Shown here one piece after another: positions 16,692 to 25,497 of a stretch of DNA of 64,000 bases. The DNA comes from Gemmatimonadota bacterium (GTDB lineage Bacteria; Latescibacterota; UBA2968; GCA-2709665): NCBI GenBank assembly GCA_028877215.1, contig JAPPFJ010000017.1, forward strand, positions 1-64,000, read 5' to 3'. A model generated the notes under the pieces. That model saw only the letters and a list, made by a program, of their open reading frames with translations. It was not told the origin of the DNA and made no database searches. Numbering within the stretch: position 1 is the first letter of the stretch; every line of letters starts with the position of its first letter. The translations under genes were made by a program, and so were the position numbers.

Positions 16692-16873
16692 TAACCGTAG
16701 TTTTGGCAGCAAAAAGCCTGAATGCGGGTAGACGTGAGAAAATCGGGTAGACGGAAGACGTAAGACGGTAGAAGAAATCCTTGCCAGATAAGATATTCCT
16801 CGTTGCCCTTGGCACGAAAAGAATCCTCACACGGCAGGCAATCTCTCCCGTCTAACGTCTCCCCTCTCACCAG
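16692..16873. repeat. Dispersed repeat, copy 2 (about 180 bp)
   Basis: Direct-orientation homologue of the 11397-11574 repeat (shared blocks are listed there). The two copies bracket the heparinase, SBP56, membrane-protein and hydrolase genes. Confidence 0.75.
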
Positions 16874-17126
16874 GTGGTGGGTCGGGCTGTGGTCCCCTCC
16901 CCTCTCCCGGACCTACCCCCTAACCCCCTTCCTAAAGGAAGGGGGAACGGTAACCGGTGTATGTACCGGACTTGCAGACTTTCCGGGACGGCGATTTTCT
17001 TTCAATGAGAGTCTCTATAGAAAGCCGGCGAGTCGACGTCCGGCCTTTCTCCCTCTTTCCTTTAGGAGAGAGGGCCGGGGAGAGAGGTCTTGGGCGGGCG
17101 GGGGGAGATGTCCCTGATGCGACGAT
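16874..17126. repeat. Gene-free stretch with two palindromic repeat units
   Basis: CCCCCTTCC (16924-16932) pairs perfectly with GGAAGGGGG (16937-16945). CCCTCTTTCCT (17051-17061) pairs with AGGAGAGAGGG (17064-17074), with one G-T wobble. Both are of a dispersed C-run/G-run type familiar from intergenic DNA of many environmental genomes. No gene is seen between the hydrolase start at 16654 and the CaiB stop at 17127. Confidence 0.6.
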
Positions 17127-18332
17127 TCAGATGGCGCCATCGCTGCGGAGTCTCTCGATCTCCGAGGTCGAATAGCCAAGATAGTCGCCCAGGACCCGCT
17201 CGTTGTGTTCTCCCAGCGAGGGTCCGCGCCGGGGTTCGACCGACGGGCCGTCGACCTTTATGGGACTTGCCACGACCCTGGCGGCGCCGAACTCCGGATG
17301 CGGCAGCTCCAGAATCATGTCGTGCTCCGCCACGTGCGGGTCCGCAAAGGCCTGTGCAACGGTGTTCACCGGCGCACAGGGCACCTTGCCCTTCAGCAGC
17401 GCAAGCCAGTCGGCGGTCGTCTTCCCGCGGAAGCGGTCCTTGAGAATCGGAACCAGCTTGTCCCGGTTTTCCAGGCGGTCCTCAAAGGAACGGAACCGGG
17501 GGTCCTCCGCCAGTTCCGGCGCCCCGAGAACGCAAACGAGATTTCGGAAGAACTTCTCCTTCGCGCACATCACCACAAGCCAACCGTCCTTTGTCGGCAC
17601 CACCTGAGACGGTATCTGCGACGGATGGGAAGAGTCGGGCGTCCGTTCCGCCTCGTAGCCCCTGGTCAGGTGCCACGCACCGACGTATCCCAGATGCGCA
17701 AGCGCCGTATCGAACAGATTCACCTCCACGTCGCAACCCAGACCCGTCTGCCTGGCGCGGAAGATTGCGCTGGCCATGCCCAGCGACGCCATCGCGCCGG
17801 CGCCGAGGTCCACGAGGGAGAGGCCTGTTTTCGTCGGCGGGCCGTCCGGCTCTCCGGTAAGGCTCATCCAGCCGGCATAGCCCTGCATCAGATAGTCGTA
17901 TCCCGGTTCGTCCGCGCGAGACCCGCTGCGCCCGAATGCCGAAAGCGAGCAGCACACGATCGAAGCCTTGACCTCGCTCAGGGACGGATAGTCCAGGCCC
18001 AGCCGGGCGGGAAGGTCCCCGCGCAGGTTGTTGAAGACGCCATCTGAAATCCTCACCAGCCGATGCAGCACCTCCCTGGATTCCGGATGCTGTAAATTCA
18101 ACGTTATGCTCTTCTTGTTCCGATTGAAGCTTTGAAAATACAGGCTGTCGCGATCAGCGGTATACGGAGGCACATAGCGCGCGACGTCGCCGCGCGTCCC
18201 GGGGTTTTCGACCTTGATGATCTCCGCCCCCAGGTCCGCGAGCATCATCGTTCCCCACGGACCGGCGCCGAACTGCTCCACCGAGACAATCCTGATGCCG
18301 CTCAACGGCGGGTGGTGGTGTCTTTCCTGCAA
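17127..18332 (-). CDS. CaiB/BaiF family (class III) CoA-transferase
   Basis: 401 residues. N-terminal LSGIRIVSVEQFGAGPWG (about 10-27) and LADLGAEIIKVENPGTRGD (about 32-50) are the signature CoA-transferase III segments. The catalytic Asp is in ADEPGYDYLMQGYAG (about 140-154). The C-terminus has PCAPVNTVAQAFADPHV (about 333). It moves CoA between carboxylic acids; the acid is not identifiable from sequence. The open frame starts at a TTG, so the true start is uncertain but near 18332. CitE-like and MaoC genes lie upstream on the same strand across a 256-base repeat-containing gap, suggesting a shared pathway. Confidence 0.92.
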   Translation of the reverse strand: MQERHHHPPLSGIRIVSVEQFGAGPWGTMMLADLGAEIIKVENPGTRGDVARYVPPYTADRDSLYFQSFNRNKKSITLNLQHPESREVLHRLVRISDGVFNNLRGDLPARLGLDYPSLSEVKASIVCCSLSAFGRSGSRADEPGYDYLMQGYAGWMSLTGEPDGPPTKTGLSLVDLGAGAMASLGMASAIFRARQTGLGCDVEVNLFDTALAHLGYVGAWHLTRGYEAERTPDSSHPSQIPSQVVPTKDGWLVVMCAKEKFFRNLVCVLGAPELAEDPRFRSFEDRLENRDKLVPILKDRFRGKTTADWLALLKGKVPCAPVNTVAQAFADPHVAEHDMILELPHPEFGAARVVASPIKVDGPSVEPRRGPSLGEHNERVLGDYLGYSTSEIERLRSDGAI

Positions 18333-18588
18333 GTGACCCCCATGCCCGTGGGAGCTGCGTGAAAATTAACATTGGAAACTGCGAGACTACGAGACTACGA
18401 GACTACGAAGAAATGAAACTGCGAGACCGTGAAAAATATGTGGCTGAAATCAACTGTCACAAGAGGCGCAAAGCCGCAATGTTGCACGTCAGCCTGGCAG
18501 TGCAACGGTTTACATCCTTATGGGTGCCGCAAAGGGGCTATGGCAACTGTCTTAAACCCCCAGAGGTCCAAGCGTGGCTGCAAATGCG
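18333..18588. repeat. Intergenic gap with short tandem repeats and a hairpin
   Basis: GAGACTAC is repeated three times in a row at 18383-18406, followed by related GAAACTGCGAGACC words. GTTGCAC (18481-18487) and GTGCAAC (18500-18506) form a hairpin. The tandem words are the reverse complement of those upstream of the operon at 21743. No gene is seen. Confidence 0.6.
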
Positions 18589-19428
18589 TTATTCCTTGAG
18601 GAGGTCCAGAATTCTTCGAGCCTGTTCCAGCACCGGTCTGTCGACCATCCGGCCGTCCACGACCGCGGCGCCTTCCGTTTGGGAACCGAAGGCCGTGACG
18701 ATCCTCCTCGCCCGCGTAACCTCGTCCCCCGTGGGGCTGAAAATCTCATTCACCGCAGCGACCTGGTCCGGGTGAATCACGGCCTTCCCGGTAAATCCAA
18801 GGTCCCTGGCCCGCCGCGCTTCGAGGGCCAGACCGTCAGAATCACGGACGTCGGTAAAGACCTTGTCTATGGCCGTTATTCGCCCGCTTGCCGCGGCGAC
18901 AGCCAGCGCCGACCGGGCGTAGTCGAACAAACCCTGACCCGGATGCGAGAAAAGGCCCATATCGAGCGCGAAGTCCTCCGCGCCGAACATGAGCCCCGCC
19001 AACCGGGGGGTGGCGGTTGCAATCGCCGGAGCCTGGACCAGACCCCCGGCGCTCTCAATTGTCGCCAGCAGCCTGAGGGTGCCGGACGGCAAATCTACCA
19101 ATGTCTCGTGTCCGTCGAGCCACCGGTGCATTTCAAGCACATCATCCGGACCCTGTACCTTGGGCAACACGAGGCCCTGCAGACCCGCTCCGGAAAGCGC
19201 CCTCAGATCGGCGCGCAACTCCGGGGACCCTGTCGCGTGAACCCTCACGAACGGGGTCACGCCTTCAGGGACGCGCCCCAGCGCGGCAGCCACCGTCCCG
19301 CGCGCGTCGTCCTTACTGCGCGGCGGGACGCCGTCTTCCAGATCCAGGATGACGACATCCGGCGACAGACCGAATGCCTTTGCGATCATCCGCTGCCGGT
19401 GCCCCGGCACAAACAGCCAGGACCGCAT
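18589..19428 (-). CDS. HpcH/HpaI aldolase / citrate-lyase beta-like protein (CitE family)
   Basis: 279 residues from the ATG at 19428, which sits five bases after the MaoC stop with GTGAAGG before it; the frame is open further upstream but shows no similarity there. TIM-barrel CitE landmarks are RSWLFVPGHRQRMIAKA (about 2-18), VVILDLEDGVPPRSKDDAR (about 25), the acidic metal ligands in LLATIESAGG (about 128) and MFGAEDFALDMG (about 152), and GKAVIHPDQVAAVN (about 214). Members cleave citryl-, malyl- or citramalyl-CoA. Together with MaoC and CaiB, (S)-citramalyl-CoA or beta-methylmalyl-CoA cleavage is likely. Confidence 0.9.
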   Translation of the reverse strand: MRSWLFVPGHRQRMIAKAFGLSPDVVILDLEDGVPPRSKDDARGTVAAALGRVPEGVTPFVRVHATGSPELRADLRALSGAGLQGLVLPKVQGPDDVLEMHRWLDGHETLVDLPSGTLRLLATIESAGGLVQAPAIATATPRLAGLMFGAEDFALDMGLFSHPGQGLFDYARSALAVAAASGRITAIDKVFTDVRDSDGLALEARRARDLGFTGKAVIHPDQVAAVNEIFSPTGDEVTRARRIVTAFGSQTEGAAVVDGRMVDRPVLEQARRILDLLKE

Positions 19429-19433
19429 CGCCT

Positions 19434-19964
19434 TCACCCGTCCTTCTCCTCGCGAATCTCGGGAAAGTTCGCGCCGGCCGGCGCGTGCGCCCTCTTGTAG
19501 ATCATTACACTGCGCGTCAGGTCGATCACGACGCGCCCGTCCTGATTGACTCCCCGGGTCCGCACCTTTACGATGCCCGCTTCCGGAAACGACTTCGACG
19601 CGCGCCTGGTGAGCACCTCCGTCTCGCAATAGAGCGTATCTCCCACGAAAACGGGATTGGGAAGCCGGACCTCGCTCCAGCCCAGATTCGCCATCGCCCG
19701 CTCGCTTACGTCGGGCACGCTCATGCCAACGACCAGCGCCACCGTGAACGTGCTGTTCACCAGGATCTTTCCCCACCGCGTGCCGCGGGCATACGCTTCG
19801 TCAAAGTGAAGCGGATTCGTATTCAGCGTCAGGTGCGTGAACAACTGGTTGTCGGCCTCCGTCACCGTTCTCCCGAACCGGCTCCGATAGACGTCGCCCA
19901 CGGCGAAATCCTCATAGCACCTGCCGGTCCAGCCCGGTATCACCTTTTTTTCTTTTTCTCCCAT
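19434..19964 (-). CDS. MaoC-like hot-dog dehydratase
   Basis: 176 residues from the ATG at 19964, preceded by AGAGAGG six bases away; upstream in-frame ATGs lack ribosome sites and lie in the promoter region of the divergent gene. The hot-dog hydratase motif appears as FTHLTLNTNPLHFDEAYA (about 43-60), with the catalytic Asp replaced by Asn/Thr-type residues around LNTNPLH, as in mesaconyl-CoA hydratase-like proteins. RRASKSFPEAGIVKVRTRG follows near 122. It hydrates an enoyl-CoA. It is first in a transcript with the CitE-like gene, from which it is separated by five bases. Confidence 0.88.
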   Translation of the reverse strand: MGEKEKKVIPGWTGRCYEDFAVGDVYRSRFGRTVTEADNQLFTHLTLNTNPLHFDEAYARGTRWGKILVNSTFTVALVVGMSVPDVSERAMANLGWSEVRLPNPVFVGDTLYCETEVLTRRASKSFPEAGIVKVRTRGVNQDGRVVIDLTRSVMIYKRAHAPAGANFPEIREEKDG

Positions 19965-20080
19965 AATAGACCTCTCTGCACCCCCTGCCGCCGACCCGGC
20001 ACGCGCGTTTGGGCACTTCGACGACCTGCGCCGCTTCAGGGCCGGCCCGCAACCGCAGTGGCGTCGAAAACGCTTTTGGG

Positions 20081-20109
20081 TTGACATCGCGGCGGCGATC
20101 GTCCATAAT
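20081..20109 (+). promoter_or_regulatory. Strong sigma-70-type promoter for the MFS gene
   Basis: A perfect TTGACA (20081-20086), a 17-base spacer and CATAAT (20104-20109) lie about 90 bases upstream of the MFS start at 20201. Confidence 0.65.
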
Positions 20110-20200
20110 AGGCGCGCCTGAAAATCACGACTAAATATGATTTCGCCGCGATTTGTTGTCCAGCGCTTTCGAACGCCAATCGCCATAATCCGGTTCAATA

Positions 20201-21427
20201 ATGCCCGAACCATCCTCCTCAGGCCTCAAGGAGTTGCTGAACCGCCGGTTCGTCGCCCTTCTCGTCGTTTCCTTCCTTGCCAGTTTCGTCTCCTCTCCCC
20301 TCTATTCCTCACTCCTTCCGGTGTACGTGGAAGCCGGCCTTGACCGGTCCCCGCTGTTCTCCGCCGGCCTGCGCGGACTCTTCTTCATGCTGGGGGGACT
20401 CTGTTCGGTTCCCGCCGGCATGCTGTGCGATGCCTTCGGTATCAAACGGGTACTCATTCTGGGCCAGTTCGGACCGCTGCTGGCGGGCGCGATCTTTCTC
20501 ACCGGCGACCCCTATCTCCTCTCGGCCCTCTGTATTGGCCTGGGCATGACGTTCGGTTTCAGCAGTACGGGCGGACAGAGCTATCTTCTGGGCGCGGTTC
20601 CCGCCCGGGTCCTGGGCATGGCTGCGGGGGGATACTTCCTGAGCAGCACGCTCGGCAGCGCCGCGGGAAACCTGCTGGCCGGACCCATTGCGGACAACCT
20701 GGGATATCAGAGCCTCGGGCATCTGGCCTGCGCGACCGCCGCGGGAATCGTCGTTCTGTCCCTCGTCCTGTTGCCCAGTCTTCCTCGTCGCGAAGACAAC
20801 GAGAGATCGGCCACGCGTTCCCTGGCTGGTTTTGTCGACCTCTGCCGGCGGCGGGAGGTACGCCTGCTCTTGGCCATCCGGTACCTGCCCACCAGCTACT
20901 GGGGCGCCGTGACCCTGCTCATACCGCTACTCATCTTTCGGGTCTCAGGGACCAACACCTCCGTCACGACTTACAGCGCCATCACCCTGGTCGCCGCCTG
21001 CGGCTCGCAGTTACTCACAGGCAGGCTGGTCGATCGTATCGGCCGCTGGAAACCCGTCGTCATCTCATCCTCGCTTGTCGCCGTCAGCGCCGTGGGCCTG
21101 ACGTTTACGGCGCACACGCTCGCGGGACTGTACATCTTCGGGATCGTGGCTTCCGTTTTCGCGTGGTCCCTTTCCACGACCATGCCCGGTATTCTCCAAC
21201 TGACCGCCCGTGAAGGCGAAGAGGGTCGCGTGGTCGGCAGCGCGCACGTTGCGTGGAGCGCCGGCATGCTGTCCGGGAGCCTGGGCGGCGGAAAACTCAT
21301 CGACTGGGGCACTTCTTTACCCTTCGCGATCGGCGCCGTCTTCGCCCTGGGCGCGGTTGCCTGCGGCATCGGACTCTACTATTTTCACAGGGCATCCGAT
21401 CCCGGTCCCGGACGGCGCCCTGAATAG
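20201..21427 (+). CDS. MFS transporter
   Basis: 408 residues with twelve predicted membrane helices. The MFS loop 2-3 motif is visible as GMLCDAFGIKRVL (about 73), and its C-half equivalent as GRLVDRIGRWKPVV (about 268). A central cytoplasmic loop with PSLPRREDNERS separates the two halves. The substrate cannot be read from sequence. It is divergent from the MaoC/CitE genes and shares their 236-base intergenic region, so uptake of the dicarboxylate handled by that pathway is a reasonable guess. Confidence 0.9.
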   Translation: MPEPSSSGLKELLNRRFVALLVVSFLASFVSSPLYSSLLPVYVEAGLDRSPLFSAGLRGLFFMLGGLCSVPAGMLCDAFGIKRVLILGQFGPLLAGAIFLTGDPYLLSALCIGLGMTFGFSSTGGQSYLLGAVPARVLGMAAGGYFLSSTLGSAAGNLLAGPIADNLGYQSLGHLACATAAGIVVLSLVLLPSLPRREDNERSATRSLAGFVDLCRRREVRLLLAIRYLPTSYWGAVTLLIPLLIFRVSGTNTSVTTYSAITLVAACGSQLLTGRLVDRIGRWKPVVISSSLVAVSAVGLTFTAHTLAGLYIFGIVASVFAWSLSTTMPGILQLTAREGEEGRVVGSAHVAWSAGMLSGSLGGGKLIDWGTSLPFAIGAVFALGAVACGIGLYYFHRASDPGPGRRPE

Positions 21428-21600
21428 GTTCAACCAGAACGACGCCGGTTCGGCAAAAAAGATGCGCTTGCTTGCCGGTCGCAGATCCGTATATTCGTCC
21501 GATTCCTGCCTCCGCCGTCAGTAGGAGTCTCGATTCGGCCATTCCCGCGGCAAAGGCTGTCGTAGAGTTCCAGTTGAGTTCCCAACAGGCGCTTTTTGGA
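21428..21600. other. Intergenic DNA, nothing recognised
   Basis: Between the MFS stop and the 41-bp tandem repeats I see no gene, hairpin or clear promoter. Confidence 0.5.
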
Positions 21601-21735
21601 TTTTCGTAGTTTCGTCTATTCGAAGTCTCGTGCCCTTTTGTTTTTCGTAGTTTCGTCTTTTCGTAGCCTCGTGCCTTTTTGTTTTTCGTATTCTCGTTCT
21701 TTCGTAGTCTCGTTCTTTCGTTCTTTCGTTCTGAG
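21601..21735 (+). repeat. 41-bp tandem repeat, about three units, upstream of the amino-sugar operon
   Basis: Units start at 21601, 21642 and 21683 with TTTTCGTA. The first two share TTTTCGTAGTTTCGTCT and end in CTCGTGCC followed by a T-rich run; the third degenerates into CGTTCTTT repeats. The strand is almost purely pyrimidine plus G. The frame is open through the repeat into the next gene, but the residues (runs of S, F, V) are low-complexity and not part of the protein. Confidence 0.8.
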
Positions 21736-21742
21736 GTACTCA

Positions 21743-22915
21743 ATGGATGACATTCGCGTTGGCCTCGTCGGCCTCGGACACAGGGGCCTGCACTGGCTCC
21801 GTCTGCTCCAACGCCTCCGCGGCTACCGGATCACGGCCGTGTGCGACCCCATCGCGCCACTGCACGAACGGGCGCTCGCCGCGCTTGATTACCCGGCCAC
21901 CGCGTATTCGGCGTACGAGGACATACTGGCCGACCGCGACGTGGACGCCATCGCCCTCTGCGTCCGTTGCAGGGAACAGGGCGCGCTGGCGGCGATGGCA
22001 CTGGAAGCCGGCAAACACGTAAACTCCGAAGTGCCCGCCGCCCATACCCTGGAAGACTGCTGGCGGATCGTCACCCGGATTGAACGCACCGGTCTGGTCT
22101 ACCATCTGGCCGAGCAAACGAGGTACTGGGGTTTCGTGGACACATGGCGGGACCTCGTGGCGCAGGGGCGGCTGGGCAGGATCACCTTCTGCGAAGGCCA
22201 GTATATCGGCTACTACGGTACGAGGCAGTTCTTTCAGGACCCGAATACGGGTAACTTCCATACGGTAGAACAGCTGGACGAGCACCCCGGGGCCAGGCCG
22301 ACCTGGCTTCACGAAATGCCGCCCATCCACTACCTTCCTCACGAACTCAGCCCCATGCTCAGGGTCCTGGACGACCGTGTGGTGGAAGTGACGGCCATGA
22401 GTACGACCGGGCCGAGCTATTCCCATCCCGAAATCGGCCAGCCCGACATCCAGGTCGCGCTGATGAAAACCGAAAAAGATGCGATTTTGCGGATGGCCGC
22501 CGGATTCACGCAGAAAATCCCCAGCAGCCGGGGTCACCACTGGTATCAGGTACTCGGCACAAGGGGCAGCGTTGAATGGAAGCGTTCGCAGAGAGGGCGA
22601 CCGCTCATGTGGCTGGCCGATGACCAGATGCACGACATGGCCGAGGTCGACTGGCGTTTCGAGCGTACCGACGCCGCGCCCGAGGCGCGCGCAAGCGGCC
22701 ACGGCGACGCCGACTATTACGTGCACGCCGCATTCCGCGACGCCGTCCGCGACGGCAAGTCCCTGGAGTTCGACGTCTACCGGGCGATCGAGACAGCGGC
22801 GCCGGCCATCCTCGCGGCGGACTCCATCGATTGCGGCGCCAGGCCGATGAAAGTGCCCGAATTTCGTCCGACGGACGCCAGGGCCAACGGCGTCATGCCG
22901 GAGGAAGCAGACTGA
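21743..22915 (+). CDS. Gfo/Idh/MocA family protein, GH109-like
   Basis: 390 residues from the ATG at 21743 (GAGG upstream; MDDIRVGLVGLGHRG). The Rossmann NAD motif GLGHRG is intact. The usual EKP catalytic motif of Gfo/Idh dehydrogenases is replaced by SEVPAAHTLEDCW (about 98), which resembles the EVPA...CW pattern of GH109 NAD-dependent N-acetylhexosaminidases. IHYLPHELSPMLRVLD (about 198) also fits that group. It may therefore be a redox-assisted glycosidase rather than a simple dehydrogenase. Its TGA overlaps the ATG of the deacetylase gene by one base. No signal peptide is seen. Confidence 0.88.
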   Translation: MDDIRVGLVGLGHRGLHWLRLLQRLRGYRITAVCDPIAPLHERALAALDYPATAYSAYEDILADRDVDAIALCVRCREQGALAAMALEAGKHVNSEVPAAHTLEDCWRIVTRIERTGLVYHLAEQTRYWGFVDTWRDLVAQGRLGRITFCEGQYIGYYGTRQFFQDPNTGNFHTVEQLDEHPGARPTWLHEMPPIHYLPHELSPMLRVLDDRVVEVTAMSTTGPSYSHPEIGQPDIQVALMKTEKDAILRMAAGFTQKIPSSRGHHWYQVLGTRGSVEWKRSQRGRPLMWLADDQMHDMAEVDWRFERTDAAPEARASGHGDADYYVHAAFRDAVRDGKSLEFDVYRAIETAAPAILAADSIDCGARPMKVPEFRPTDARANGVMPEEAD

Positions 22916-24627
22916 TGCAGATCGGCATAATAACAAACCGTTCCAAGCTCTCGGCCTACATCGCCGAGATTCTCAAGACCTGGGGTCTGCCCCTCTTCAC
23001 GCCCGTCTCCGACGACATGGTACCCGGACTGGAACCGGCCGATTTTCCGGTGCTTGTGTGTCCGGCTTACCATGACGAAGCCACGCTGTCAGACTACGCC
23101 CGGCGGGGAGGCACGGTTCTCTGCTTCCTCCCGGGAAGGACGCTTGCGCGCGCCGCCGGACTGAAGGTGCGCGGCACGAAAGAACCGCCGCTGCGTCTGC
23201 GCAACGTCGCGTATCCCACCGGCGGCCTGGCCGGCGAATTCGTTCCGGTCGTGGGGTCTGTTCACACGTGGGAACTTTCAGAAACCGCGAAACCACTGGC
23301 CTTTCTGTCTCACCCGGGGCGCTATGGCGGCGAAACCGCGGGCATTGCGGAGACCCGGCTCGGGGACGGTCGAATCGTCTCCTTCGCCTTTGACCTGCCC
23401 CGTTGCGTTCTTCTGCTGCGGCAGGGCGATCCCGATCTCGCGGAAAGGATTCCCGACGGGGATGGCTGCGCGAGGCCGACGCACATGGCCGCCCGCGTGG
23501 GCCCGTACGATGCCGGATGGATCCCCCACGCCGACCTGCTTTCGCGGTTGTTCGCAGACCTGGCCCGCAGGTACCTGCCCGCGCCGGTTCCCGTTCTGTC
23601 CCACCTTCCCCGCTCCGCACGGGGCATCCTGCTCTACTCCGGCGACGAGGACTACGCCGACGTGGCGTCTAACGAGGACGAGTTCAACGGCGTTGCCGAC
23701 GCCGGGGGACGCATGAGCCTGTATGTCATACCCGGCCACACGAAATCCACGCCCGGGGACGTGGCAAGATACGCAAGACGCCACGACGTCGGACCTCACC
23801 CGAACCTTCGCCCGCTGGACGGGCGTCCCGTATCGGAACGCGTTGCCGAATTTGAGCGCCAGATCCGCCTGTTCGAGGAGACCTTCCGGATTCCCGCGCG
23901 TACCGTGCGCAATCACTGCACGGCATGGGCCGGCTATCTGGACCTCGTGGACGTCATGGAAAGACTCGGCGTGCAGATGGACGGCAACTACTTCTCGGGG
24001 ACCTACATGAAAGACAGAGAAAGCGCACCCTACGCGTCCTTCGGCGCGGCGCTTCCCATGCGCTTCTGCCACCCGGACGGGCGCCTCGTCAATGTCTATC
24101 AGCAGCATACGCACCTCATAGACGACGGCATGTTCGGCCCGCAGGACTATTCTTACAAGCTGTCCCCGGCTGTATTCTCGGTCATGATCGAACGCATTTT
24201 TACGGATATAACGACCCGTTTCCACACACCTTACGGCGTCTGTATCCATCCCGGAAACTGGGTGAAATTTTCGGAGGAACAGGGCCGGGAACTGCTTCGA
24301 CAGGCAAACAGGAAAGGCCTGCCAATCTGGTCATTCGACCAGTGGGCGGCCTTCTGGAGCGCACGCGATACCTGGCGCTTCGCCGACGTGCAATGGAACG
24401 GTTCCAGACTCAGATTCAACCTGCAGGGCCGTTCGCAGCACCCCGATCTCCGCATCCAGATTCCGCAACAGTTCTCCGGCGCGTCGGTCGGCGAAATCCG
24501 GATGGACGGAAACGAGGCGCGTGCGGACACGGACGTCCGATACCGGGAACACGTGGGCCTCCTGTCCATTCCCGGGGGCCGAAACGAGATATCGATCGAG
24601 GTCCACTATCACCCGAATCCGAACTGA
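22915..24627 (+). CDS. NodB-like polysaccharide deacetylase-family protein with N-terminal GATase-like domain
   Basis: 570 residues from the ATG at 22915, in a TGATG overlap with the preceding gene. Residues 1-170 form an alpha/beta domain like a type 1 glutamine-amidotransferase fold (ADFPVLVCPAYHDEAT, YARRGGTVLCFLPG). Residues about 238-500 are the barrel with YSGDEDYAD (Asp244 and Asp246 as in NodB metal sites) and RRHDVGPHPNLR carrying the His. FRIPARTVRNHCTAW and YGVCIHPGNW follow. A beta-sandwich C-terminus completes the protein. It probably removes acetyl groups from sugars; some relatives are inactive. Confidence 0.78.
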   Translation: MQIGIITNRSKLSAYIAEILKTWGLPLFTPVSDDMVPGLEPADFPVLVCPAYHDEATLSDYARRGGTVLCFLPGRTLARAAGLKVRGTKEPPLRLRNVAYPTGGLAGEFVPVVGSVHTWELSETAKPLAFLSHPGRYGGETAGIAETRLGDGRIVSFAFDLPRCVLLLRQGDPDLAERIPDGDGCARPTHMAARVGPYDAGWIPHADLLSRLFADLARRYLPAPVPVLSHLPRSARGILLYSGDEDYADVASNEDEFNGVADAGGRMSLYVIPGHTKSTPGDVARYARRHDVGPHPNLRPLDGRPVSERVAEFERQIRLFEETFRIPARTVRNHCTAWAGYLDLVDVMERLGVQMDGNYFSGTYMKDRESAPYASFGAALPMRFCHPDGRLVNVYQQHTHLIDDGMFGPQDYSYKLSPAVFSVMIERIFTDITTRFHTPYGVCIHPGNWVKFSEEQGRELLRQANRKGLPIWSFDQWAAFWSARDTWRFADVQWNGSRLRFNLQGRSQHPDLRIQIPQQFSGASVGEIRMDGNEARADTDVRYREHVGLLSIPGGRNEISIEVHYHPNPN

Positions 24628-24634
24628 GCATACT

Positions 24635-25450
24635 GTGGCGAACCGACCTCTCAGAATCATCGTTTTCGGGGCGCATCCCGACGACTGCGATATCAAGGCT
24701 GGCGGGCTTGCAATCAACTACGCGGCTCTGGGCCATGAGGTCCGTTTCGTTTCCATGACGAACGGAGACGCGGGCCATCACGAAATGGGGGGCATCTCGC
24801 TCGCCCGCAGGCGCCGGGCGGAAGCGCAGGCCGCCGGCGCCGTCGCCGGCATCGAATACCACGTAACGGACAACCACGACGGAGAGCTTGAGCCCACGCT
24901 GGAGAACCGCAAGAAGGTGATCCGCATGATCCGCTCCTACACGCCCGACCTGATCCTGACCCATCGGCCCAATGACTACCATCCGGACCATCGGTACGCA
25001 GGCATCCTCGTTCAGGACGCCGCCTACATGGTCACCGTCCCGAACGTCTGTACGGACGTTCCCGCGCTCGCGTACAATCCGGTGATCGCCTACATGAGCG
25101 ATAACTTCCGGTTTCCCGCACCGTTTATGCCCGAGGTTGCGATCGACATCGACGACATCGTCGACAAGAAGCTTGATATGCTGCACTGTCACACGTCGCA
25201 GATGTACGAGTGGTTGCCCTTTAACGCGGGGAAACTCGACGAAGTGCCGAATTCGCCCCGCCAACGCAGAAAGTGGCTGGAACACAGACTGGAGCAGTTC
25301 AGGGCCGTTGCCGACCGCCACCGGGACATTCTCGTGAGACGTTACGGTGAGAGCCGTGGGCGCACCGTCCGCTATGCCGAGGCCTTCCAGGTGTGCGAAT
25401 ACGGCGCGGCACTCACACCTGAAAATGCGTCCGTCCTGTTCCCGTTTTAG
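24635..25450 (+). CDS. PIG-L family N-acetylglucosaminyl deacetylase-like hydrolase
   Basis: 271 residues from a GTG at 24635, seven bases after the previous stop; no closer ATG exists and the first strand IIVFGAHPDDCDIKAGG starts at residue 7. AHPDD is the zinc-binding signature of PIG-L/LmbE enzymes and HRPNDYHPDHRYAG (about 112) supplies the third ligand and catalytic loop. These enzymes de-N-acetylate GlcNAc-linked small molecules. Its position after a GH109-like protein and a NodB-like protein suggests a cassette for N-acetylated sugars. Confidence 0.92.
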   Translation: MANRPLRIIVFGAHPDDCDIKAGGLAINYAALGHEVRFVSMTNGDAGHHEMGGISLARRRRAEAQAAGAVAGIEYHVTDNHDGELEPTLENRKKVIRMIRSYTPDLILTHRPNDYHPDHRYAGILVQDAAYMVTVPNVCTDVPALAYNPVIAYMSDNFRFPAPFMPEVAIDIDDIVDKKLDMLHCHTSQMYEWLPFNAGKLDEVPNSPRQRRKWLEHRLEQFRAVADRHRDILVRRYGESRGRTVRYAEAFQVCEYGAALTPENASVLFPF

Positions 25451-25497
25451 CAGGCTGGATCAGGCGTCTCTGTCTGCTGGAATTCAAAAAACAGAAA

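Noticed and set aside
21601-21735. CRISPR array
   Set aside because: The 41-bp units are contiguous tandem repeats without unique spacers, and no cas genes are present. The Cas4-like domain at 60175-63039 is part of a UvrD-type protein.
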